The notes below the pieces were generated by a model. That model was not told the origin of the DNA, did no database searches, and saw nothing but the letters and a program-made list of their open reading frames with translations. From an uncultured Mesocricetibacter sp. (GTDB taxonomy: Bacteria > Pseudomonadota > Gammaproteobacteria > Enterobacterales > Pasteurellaceae): DNA of 11,893 nt. The translations under genes were made by a program, and so were the position numbers. How positions within the stretch are numbered: position 1 is the stretch's first letter; the number at the start of each line of letters is the position of its first letter. Shown one piece after another: positions 6,738 to 11,893 of this stretch. Location: NCBI GenBank assembly GCA_905373425.1, contig CAJPST010000055.1, positions 1 to 11,893 of the forward strand, read 5' to 3'.

Positions 6738-8003
6738 ATGAGTTCATTAATCAGTCTTTTGGGTATTGTTGTATTGTTGGGGATAGCTTATTTGCTTTCC
6801 AATAATCGTAAAGCAATCAATTTTCGTACGGTCTTTGGTGCGTTAACTATTCAGGTTTCCCTCGGTGCATTCATTTTGTATGTGCCAATTGGACGTGATG
6901 CGCTGTTGGCAATGGCAAACGGTGTAAGTAAGGTCATTAGCTACGGTAATGAGGGGATTAAATTCCTTTTCGGTGCTTTGGCCGGCGATAAAGTTTTTGA
7001 AGTATTTGGCGGGGAAGGCTTTATTTTTGCAGTGCGAGTGTTACCGGCCATCGTGTTTTTCTCTGCATTAATCTCATTATTATATTATATTGGCATCATG
7101 CAATGGGTAATCAAGATTATTGGTGGCGCATTACAGCGAATGTTAGGGACTTCTCAGGCGGAATCTATGTCGGCAGCGGCAAATATTTTCGTAGGTCAAA
7201 CTGAAGCTCCTTTAATTGTTAAACCTTATATTAGCAAAATGACTGAATCCGAACTGTTCGCTATTATGTGTGGCGGTTTGGCTTCTATTGCAGGTTCCGT
7301 TATGGCCGGTTATGCGGGAATGGGCGTGCCGTTGACTTATTTAATTGCAGCTTCTTTTATGGCTGCGCCGGCAGGTTTATTATTCGCCAAAATTTTGTAT
7401 CCGCAAACGGAAACATTCAATGACGATATTGAAAAAGTAGAGATGGAAAAACCGTCCAACGTTCTTGATGCAGCAGCGGCAGGCGCATCATCAGGTATGC
7501 AACTGGCGTTGAACGTTGGTGCGATGTTGATTGCCTTTGTTGCCTTAATTGCATTAATAAACGGTATGTTAGGCGGTATTGGAGGCTGGATTGGTATGCC
7601 TGATCTTTCCCTTGGAATGATTTTCGGTTGGGTATTCAGACCGTTGGCATGGGTTCTTGGTGTGCCTTGGGGTGAGGCCGGTGTTGCAGGACAGATGATT
7701 GGTACAAAATTAGCGATTAACGAATTTGTTGGTTATAAGGAGTTCGCGCTTTATTTGACCCCGGATGCACCGATGCAATTAGCAGATAAAACCAAAGCGA
7801 TTATCACTTTTGCATTATGTGGTTTTGCTAACTTCAGTTCCATTGCTATTTTGATTGGTGGCTTGGGCGGACTTGCACCGAATCGTCGTGGTGATATCGC
7901 TCGTTTGGGACTCAAGGCGGTTATTGCCGGTTCATTGGCGAATTTCCTGAGTGCAACCATTGCGGGCTTGTTTATCGGCTTAAGTGGTGTGGCATTAGTT
8001 TAG
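6738..8003 (+). CDS. nupC: Concentrative nucleoside transporter, Na+-coupled NupC/CNT family
   Basis: Inner-membrane symporter of the CNT family that imports nucleosides using an ion gradient. The 421-residue protein is hydrophobic throughout with many membrane segments. The numbering falls on that of the Vibrio cholerae CNT whose structure is known: the nucleobase-binding Gln154-Thr155-Glu156, Val188, and Na+-site residues Asn149, Val152, Ser183 and Ile184 are all present. The later ribose-contact residues appear as Glu329 (in NEFVGY) and Asn365/Ser368 (in ANFSS). E. coli NupX has GQNE where this has GQTE, so this is closer to the Na+-dependent Vibrio type; Na+ coupling is inferred from that. 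GAGG lies five bases before the ATG. It is followed by deoD 127 bases on, a sensible uptake-plus-salvage pair. The exact nucleoside range is not predictable, and the gene symbol is a family name. Confidence 0.9.
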   Translation: MSSLISLLGIVVLLGIAYLLSNNRKAINFRTVFGALTIQVSLGAFILYVPIGRDALLAMANGVSKVISYGNEGIKFLFGALAGDKVFEVFGGEGFIFAVRVLPAIVFFSALISLLYYIGIMQWVIKIIGGALQRMLGTSQAESMSAAANIFVGQTEAPLIVKPYISKMTESELFAIMCGGLASIAGSVMAGYAGMGVPLTYLIAASFMAAPAGLLFAKILYPQTETFNDDIEKVEMEKPSNVLDAAAAGASSGMQLALNVGAMLIAFVALIALINGMLGGIGGWIGMPDLSLGMIFGWVFRPLAWVLGVPWGEAGVAGQMIGTKLAINEFVGYKEFALYLTPDAPMQLADKTKAIITFALCGFANFSSIAILIGGLGGLAPNRRGDIARLGLKAVIAGSLANFLSATIAGLFIGLSGVALV

Positions 8004-8023
8004 AATACTCTTGGTTAAACAGG

Positions 8024-8093
8024 CTTGCATTTAAAGTGCGGTCTGATTTAACACGGTTTTTTATTTCGGTTTATCACCGATGGATTATGCAAC
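8024..8093. promoter_or_regulatory. TTGCAT-type half-sites upstream of deoD
   Basis: CTTGCATT (8024-8031) and TATGCAAC (8086-8093, the complement of GTTGCATA) lie in the 127-bp gap before deoD, in inverted orientation. They resemble the words at 6481-6515 before the partner transporter gene and the CytR octamer. Similar words also occur by chance inside several coding regions of the window, so this is suggestive only. Confidence 0.25.
8034..8042 (+). repeat. DNA uptake signal sequence in the nupC-deoD gap
   Basis: Perfect AAGTGCGGT preceded by A, single and not part of an inverted pair. It lies 30 bases after the nupC stop. I see no convincing terminator in this gap (only a 5-bp stem at 8066-8080), so nupC and deoD may share a transcript. 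Confidence 0.93.
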
Positions 8094-8130
8094 AATAAGT
8101 ATCAAATTTAACAACTAAGAGGAAAATATT

Positions 8131-8847
8131 ATGACTCCACATATCAATGCTGTTGACGGTGCATTTGCTGATGTTGTGTTAATGCCGGGCGATCCGCTAC
8201 GTGCCAAATACATTGCTAATACCTTTTTACAAGATCCACAAGAAGTTACTAACGTGCGTAATATGCTAGGTTTTACCGGAACTTATAAAGGACGCAAAAT
8301 TTCTGTAATGGGGCATGGTATGGGGATTCCATCCTGTTCTATTTATGCAAAAGAACTGATCACCGACTACGGCGTGAAAAAGATCATTCGTATCGGCTCA
8401 TGCGGAGCGGTGTGTACTGATGTTAAATTGCGCGATGTGGTAATTGGAATGGCCGCTTGTACTGATTCTAAAGTAAACCGAATTCGTTTCCGCGATAATG
8501 ATTTTGCTGCTATTGCCAATTTTGAGATGATACAGGCAGCAGTGCAGGCAGCGAAAAATAAAGGTGTAAACGTGCGCGTTGGTAACCTGTTCTCTGCAGA
8601 TTTGTTCTATACATCTGATGTAGAGATGTTCGATGTGATGGAAAAATACGGTATCCTAGGTGTAGAAATGGAGGCGGCCGGTATTTATGGGGTTGCGGCA
8701 GAATACGGCGCGAAGGCCTTAACAATCTGTACGGTTTCCGACCATATTCGCACAGGCGAACAAACTAGCGCAGAAGAACGTCAATTGACATTTAATGAAA
8801 TGATTGAAATTGCGTTGGAGTCAGTGCTAATCGGTGATAATGCTTAA
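8131..8847 (+). CDS. deoD: Purine nucleoside phosphorylase, DeoD type
   Basis: Cytoplasmic hexameric phosphorylase that splits purine (deoxy)ribonucleosides with phosphate into free base and (deoxy)ribose-1-phosphate for salvage. The 238-residue protein is nearly collinear with E. coli DeoD (239 with its initiator Met). Visible active-site residues are His4, which reaches into the neighbouring subunit, the phosphate-binding GDPLRAKY segment, the SCGAV loop, Glu179-Met180-Glu181 for the sugar, Ser203/Asp204 for protonating the base, and Arg217. AAGAGGA lies seven bases before the ATG. The upstream neighbour is a nucleoside importer, so substrate supply and use are linked. It ends in a terminator shared with the convergent rapZ. 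No anomalies. Confidence 0.97.
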   Translation: MTPHINAVDGAFADVVLMPGDPLRAKYIANTFLQDPQEVTNVRNMLGFTGTYKGRKISVMGHGMGIPSCSIYAKELITDYGVKKIIRIGSCGAVCTDVKLRDVVIGMAACTDSKVNRIRFRDNDFAAIANFEMIQAAVQAAKNKGVNVRVGNLFSADLFYTSDVEMFDVMEKYGILGVEMEAAGIYGVAAEYGAKALTICTVSDHIRTGEQTSAEERQLTFNEMIEIALESVLIGDNA

Positions 8848-8877
8848 TTGGCAAGCCATGTAACAAAGAGATAAAGA

Positions 8878-8922
8878 AAAAAGTGCGGTCAAAAAATAAG
8901 AAAAGTTTTGATCGCACTTTTT
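8878..8922. terminator. Bidirectional uptake-sequence terminator between deoD and rapZ
   Basis: A 17-bp stem: 8878-8894 pairs with 8906-8922 around an 11-nt loop, with one G-U pair. The left arm contains the perfect uptake sequence AAGTGCGGT (8881-8889). The right arm carries the complement with one change (ATCGCACTT). A and T runs flank both sides, so it can end transcripts of the convergent genes deoD and rapZ. Confidence 0.85.
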
Positions 8923-8935
8923 AATTTGTGATGTT

Positions 8936-9796
8936 TTATTTTTGATGGTGCATTAGCGAGTTATGCTGAATGCTAACATTTTTTCCTTTGGCTTTAAAAT
9001 AATTACCCAACTGTTCCGTGATATACACTGAACGATGTTTACCGCCGGTACAGCCGATAGAAATTGTCAGATAGCTACGGTTATTTTTTTCTAACATTGG
9101 CAACCAGGTCTCAATGTAATTGCGAGTTAAATAGACGAAGTTATGTACTTCCGAATAGCCGTTAAGAAAATCAATCACAGGTTCATCCAACCCTGTCATA
9201 GGGCGTAAGCTAGGATCCCAATGAGGGTTCGGTAAGAAACGTACATCAAAAACATAATCCGCATCTAGTGGAATTCCATATTTAAAACCGAAAGATTGAA
9301 ACACAATTCTCAGATCTTTATCCGAATCGCCATGCAGGAAACCACGTAATTTTTCCGACAGATCATGATTAGATAGTTTAGTCGTATCAATAATGATATT
9401 AGCCTGTTGGAATAACGGTTCTAAGTAGTCGCGTTCTGCATCAATGGCATCTTCTAGCGATAAATGTGGCATCGTTAGTGAAAGCGGATGAACTCGTCTT
9501 GAATCGCTATAACGGCGGATCAGGGCACTGGGTTCGGTATCTAAGAAAATCGTTTTGATTTTAGCCGAATTAGGAACATGTTGTAGGATTTCTTCCAGCG
9601 AAGCACAGGAATTAGGGAAGTTGCGAATATCGACGCTGATTGCCGCGAGTGGCTGGGTTTTAGACAAAATATCGGATAATTGGGGTAATAAATCGATGGG
9701 AAGATTATCCACACAGTAGTAGCCGATGTCTTCCAGAGTTCGTAGTGCGACGGATTTCCCCGCGCCGGAGCGACCGCTGATAATGATAAGTTCCAT
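8936..9796 (-). CDS. rapZ: RapZ-family nucleotide-binding protein with altered C-terminus
   Basis: In E. coli RapZ binds the small RNAs GlmY and GlmZ, delivers GlmZ to RNase E, and senses glucosamine-6-phosphate, thereby controlling glmS and cell-wall precursor supply. This 286-residue protein (E. coli 284) has the Walker A motif GRSGAGKS at 8-15, the CVDNLP segment, the FLPNPHWDP segment and the C-terminal IGCTGGKHRS motif (Cys249 to Ser256). An ungapped alignment of the last 19 residues keeps E. coli Lys270 (here Lys272) but replaces Arg275, Arg277, Lys281, Arg282 and Lys283 with Gln, Asn, His, His and Gln, removing most of the RNA-binding basic patch. GAGGA overlapping the ptsN stop codon is its ribosome-binding site, so it is translated from the same operon, eight bases after ptsN. 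The E. coli residues are from memory. Confidence 0.95.
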   Translation of the reverse strand: MELIIISGRSGAGKSVALRTLEDIGYYCVDNLPIDLLPQLSDILSKTQPLAAISVDIRNFPNSCASLEEILQHVPNSAKIKTIFLDTEPSALIRRYSDSRRVHPLSLTMPHLSLEDAIDAERDYLEPLFQQANIIIDTTKLSNHDLSEKLRGFLHGDSDKDLRIVFQSFGFKYGIPLDADYVFDVRFLPNPHWDPSLRPMTGLDEPVIDFLNGYSEVHNFVYLTRNYIETWLPMLEKNNRSYLTISIGCTGGKHRSVYITEQLGNYFKAKGKNVSIQHNSLMHHQK

Positions 9797-9804
9797 AATT
9801 TTCC

Positions 9805-10296
9805 TCAGGCTGGGGGTTGTTCTATAAGTTCCGAATGGTTATCGGCATATTCAAAAATCTGCCAAATTTCGACCGCACTTTTCGCCATACGAAGTCGCTT
9901 ACACAGTGATTTTTCGGTTAGTTTCTCACTAAGTTCGGCGAGGATTTTACTGTAAGACGCACATAAAACTTCAGGAATCATGACAGCAAAAATCAAATCT
10001 ACTTCACGGTGGTCAGGGGCATCGTAATCAATAGGGGTTTCTAGTTGTAAAAATAAAGCGATTGGTTTATCGCCTTTAGGCAAGCGGGCGCGAGGCATAG
10101 CAACACCATTACCAATCGCCGTATTTCCTAATTTCTCACGAGCGAATAAATTTTCAAAGCATTGAATATCATCAAGATCTTCAATGCCTGCCTGTTCTGT
10201 AATAATGCGACCAACCATTTCCAGCATGCGTTTTTTGCTGGAGCAAATTACGCCTTGACGAATGTTTTGTGGTTGCAATAGTTGGGTAAATTTCAT
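9805..10296 (-). CDS. ptsN: PtsN (EIIA-Ntr) family protein lacking both active-site histidines
   Basis: EIIA-Ntr normally takes phosphate from NPr on a histidine and, by its phosphorylation state, controls K+ transport and other targets. This protein has 163 residues, as in E. coli, and keeps the family frame: SSKKRMLE, AREKLGNT (Arg53, E. coli Arg57), IGNGVAMP, LQLETPIDYDA and VDLIFAV. However the phosphorylated histidine of the AIPH motif (E. coli His73) is Arg69 here, codon CGC at 10090-10092, one base from a His codon. The second histidine (E. coli His120) aligns to Tyr115. It is therefore probably not a phosphocarrier. The reading frame is intact, so the protein is kept for some other role. 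It starts 17 bases after lptB with a weak ribosome-binding site, suggesting coupling to lptB translation. Alignment is from memory. Confidence 0.93.
   Translation of the reverse strand: MKFTQLLQPQNIRQGVICSSKKRMLEMVGRIITEQAGIEDLDDIQCFENLFAREKLGNTAIGNGVAMPRARLPKGDKPIALFLQLETPIDYDAPDHREVDLIFAVMIPEVLCASYSKILAELSEKLTEKSLCKRLRMAKSAVEIWQIFEYADNHSELIEQPPA
9872..9880 (-). repeat. DNA uptake signal sequence inside ptsN
   Basis: Perfect AAGTGCGGT on the minus strand, which is the coding strand here. It is read as Lys-Ser-Ala-Val in the C-terminal part of PtsN, where E. coli PtsN has Gln-Ser-Asp-Glu. Confidence 0.92.
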
Positions 10297-10313
10297 GCGC
10301 TTTGCTTGCTTTA

Positions 10314-11039
10314 TTAGAGTTTAAACTGCTCGCCCAAATAAACACGTTTTACTTGTTCGTTATTCATCACTTCCGTAGGTGTGCCGGATGCGATCATTTT
10401 ACCTGCACTAACAATATAAGCTCGTTCGCATACATCAAGGGTTTCCCGCACATTGTGGTCAGTAATTAATACACCTAAACCGCGATTACGTAAATCGGTA
10501 ATAATTTTCTTAATGTCTATAACCGAAATCGGATCGACACCGGCAAAAGGTTCATCTAACAGAATAAACTTTGGGTTTGCAGCCAAAGCTCTTGCAATTT
10601 CAACGCGGCGGCGTTCGCCACCGGATAAAGATTGTCCTAAATTATCACGGATATGTCCGATATTAAATTCGTCAATTAATTCGTCCGCTCTTGCTCGTCG
10701 CTGTATGTTATTCAGATCTTTGCGTATTTCTAATACTGCCATAAGGTTATCATAGACACTCAGGCGACGAAAAATAGAGGCTTCCTGTGGTAAATAGCCA
10801 ATGCCTTTTTGTGCGCGGTTATGCATCGGTAGTAGGCTGATGTCTTCATCATCAATGCGAATCAAACCTTCATCGTGGCGTACCAGGCCGACTACCATAT
10901 AAAACGACGTGGTTTTCCCTGCCCCGTTTGGACCGAGTAATCCTACAATTTCGTTAGATTTTACGGTAAAACTCACATCGGAAACTACTTTTCGGCTTTT
11001 ATAGCTTTTGGCAAGGTGTTCGGCATAAAGAATCGGCAT
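10314..11039 (-). CDS. lptB: LPS export ABC transporter ATPase LptB
   Basis: Cytoplasmic ATPase of the LptB2FG complex, which extracts lipopolysaccharide from the inner membrane and drives it along the Lpt bridge. The 241-residue protein is E. coli length and has Walker A GPNGAGKTT at 36-44 (Lys42), Q-loop Gln85, Phe90-Arg91 which contact the LptF/LptG coupling helices, the signature LSGGE at 138-142, Walker B ending Asp162-Glu163, and the switch His195. All match E. coli positions. The ribosome-binding AGGA overlaps the TAG stop of lptA, so translation is probably coupled. It ends with tandem TAA TAA codons. In E. coli rpoN follows; here ptsN does, 17 bases on. lptF and lptG are not in this window. 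Confidence 0.98.
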   Translation of the reverse strand: MPILYAEHLAKSYKSRKVVSDVSFTVKSNEIVGLLGPNGAGKTTSFYMVVGLVRHDEGLIRIDDEDISLLPMHNRAQKGIGYLPQEASIFRRLSVYDNLMAVLEIRKDLNNIQRRARADELIDEFNIGHIRDNLGQSLSGGERRRVEIARALAANPKFILLDEPFAGVDPISVIDIKKIITDLRNRGLGVLITDHNVRETLDVCERAYIVSAGKMIASGTPTEVMNNEQVKRVYLGEQFKL

Positions 11040-11051
11040 AAAACGGTCGTC

Positions 11052-11579
11052 CTATTTTTTAAGGTTCTTTTTATTTTCATTCAGCTGATTTGGAATCAGC
11101 ACTGTATGCACACGGGATTTTGCATCACTTCCGGCTTTAAGTTGTTGTTTTTTAACATCATAAGTGATTTTTTCACTAGTAATCTTACTATCCAGTTGTT
11201 TTAATTCCGCATTGCCTGCTAAGGTTAAAAATTCCGTACCCAAGTCGTAATGTACACGATTGGCGCGCCCGTCAATAGGTTTACCGTCATCTAATAATTG
11301 ATGAAAGGTAACGGGTTTACCTAAGGCCTCTACTGTTTCCTTTTTGCCTGAATTTTCAGGTGGTCGGGTGATGATTACTTTATCAGCTTTAATCACAATA
11401 GAACCTTGCGTAATAACGACGTTATCAGTAAAGGTTACAACGCTGTTTTCCATATCTAACGATTGGTTAGTGGAGACAATTTTAATCGGTTGTTTAGTAT
11501 CATCTTTTAAAGCGAATGCTGAAAATGAAGTAACGCATAATAGTGCGGCAAGTAATATTTTATTATTTATTGATTTCAT
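11052..11579 (-). CDS. lptA: Periplasmic LPS-bridge protein LptA
   Basis: LptA forms the periplasmic beta-jellyroll bridge along which LPS moves from LptC to LptD. The 175-residue protein (E. coli 185) starts with a signal peptide: Lys residues, a hydrophobic core, and a probable cut after Ala-Phe-Ala at 21-23. The OstA/LptA domain follows (about 30-160), with recognisable segments such as QSLDMENSVVTFTDNV, ADKVIITRP and KITYDVKKQ. The tail is short and lysine-rich. The start lies inside the end of lptC, overlapping by 17 bases, with AGGT about 11 bases upstream, which points to translational coupling. It precedes lptB by 12 bases. The family assignment is firm; the signal cleavage site is inferred. 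Confidence 0.96.
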   Translation of the reverse strand: MKSINNKILLAALLCVTSFSAFALKDDTKQPIKIVSTNQSLDMENSVVTFTDNVVITQGSIVIKADKVIITRPPENSGKKETVEALGKPVTFHQLLDDGKPIDGRANRVHYDLGTEFLTLAGNAELKQLDSKITSEKITYDVKKQQLKAGSDAKSRVHTVLIPNQLNENKKNLKK

Positions 11580-11893
11580 AGTATGTTTTTACCTGTTCTT
11601 TTAAATTTGCGATTTGTTGCTGTAAGTTGCCCGTTAATTTTAAACCGGTAGAGGTAAAATTTTGGCCGTTAATTTTCACCGTGCTATCGGAACTGATATC
11701 TTGTGTATTCAGATTAACCTTCGCATCTTCCGTTTCTATACGTTGTAATTTTGATTGTGGTAGCAGGGTTTCGGCAATCACATTTCCTTTTAAATACAAC
11801 ATATTATCTTTTGTTAGTATGGCTCTGTCAGCACTTAATTTCCAGCTTTCTTTTTGTTGTGTTTTTTGGTTTTCAATTTCAAAAAGATAGACT
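11563..11893 (-). CDS. lptC: LPS export protein LptC, C-terminal part (cut by window end)
   Basis: LptC is a bitopic inner-membrane protein whose periplasmic jellyroll passes LPS from LptB2FG to LptA. Only the last 109 residues lie in the window; the frame stays open through 11893, so the N-terminal membrane helix is outside. The visible part contains the SWKLSADRAILT stretch, then MLYLKGNV, then ITQD-type and STGLKLTGNL segments and an ending TYYEINK, all close to E. coli LptC. It is the first visible gene of the minus-strand operon and overlaps lptA by 17 bases. kdsC and kdsD usually lie upstream in relatives, but that cannot be seen. Confidence 0.93.
   Translation of the reverse strand, partial: VYLFEIENQKTQQKESWKLSADRAILTKDNMLYLKGNVIAETLLPQSKLQRIETEDAKVNLNTQDISSDSTVKINGQNFTSTGLKLTGNLQQQIANLKEQVKTYYEINK

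Noticed and set aside
10453..10755. A 100-codon plus-strand frame inside lptB
   Set aside because: It is antisense to the LptB signature and Walker B region, which is clearly the coding strand.

Overview
The window is a stretch of ordinary-looking chromosome from a gamma-proteobacterium of the family Pasteurellaceae (Haemophilus / Aggregatibacter / Pasteurella type). The strongest evidence is the DNA uptake signal sequence. The 9-mer AAGTGCGGT occurs eight times, always preceded by a further A, with four copies on each strand. This is the 'Hin-type' uptake sequence; the 'Apl-type' word (ACAAGCGGT) appears only once and is probably chance. The proteins are close in length and motif to Escherichia coli orthologues, the DNA is moderately AT-rich, and rpoN is absent between lptB and ptsN, as is usual in this family. 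I cannot name the species.

Layout. (1) 27-2897, plus strand: rne, complete RNase E with a full degradosome-type tail. (2) 2898-3092: convergent gap with a possible decayed toxin-gene fragment, a strong 14-bp terminator and an uptake-sequence hairpin. (3) 3093-4205, minus: mrp/apbC, an Fe-S carrier ATPase, divergent from (4) 4362-6434, plus: metG, methionyl-tRNA synthetase. The mrp-metG divergence also exists in E. coli. (5) 6435-6737: a 303-base gap with a metG terminator, then an unusual leader for the next gene. It holds an inverted repeat, a 62-nt RNA-type hairpin that presents a ribosome-binding site and a two-codon ORF, and a 12-bp tandem repeat. (6) 6738-8003 nupC-family Na+/nucleoside symporter and 8131-8847 deoD, a purine nucleoside uptake and salvage pair. 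(7) 8936-11893, minus: the tail of the lipopolysaccharide-transport operon, transcribed lptC (cut by the window end) - lptA - lptB - ptsN - rapZ.

How the genes work together. NupC imports nucleosides and DeoD phosphorolyses the purine ones, a job that fits naturally competent bacteria. LptC, LptA and LptB are parts of the envelope-spanning LPS machine, and the operon continues into two regulators, PtsN and RapZ. In E. coli rpoN, hpf and ptsO accompany these; here lptB, ptsN and rapZ are directly adjacent.

Most notable observations. PtsN lacks both active-site histidines (Arg69 and Tyr115 stand where E. coli has His73 and His120), so it probably cannot carry phosphate. RapZ, next to it, has lost most of the basic C-terminal patch that E. 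coli uses to bind small RNAs. The nupC leader hairpin looks like an undescribed cis-regulatory RNA. Uptake sequences inside genes sit in linkers, disordered tails or near a C-terminus, and three of the five are read in the same frame (Ser-Ala-Val). I found no mobile element, CRISPR array, tRNA or rRNA, and no wholly new multi-gene system.
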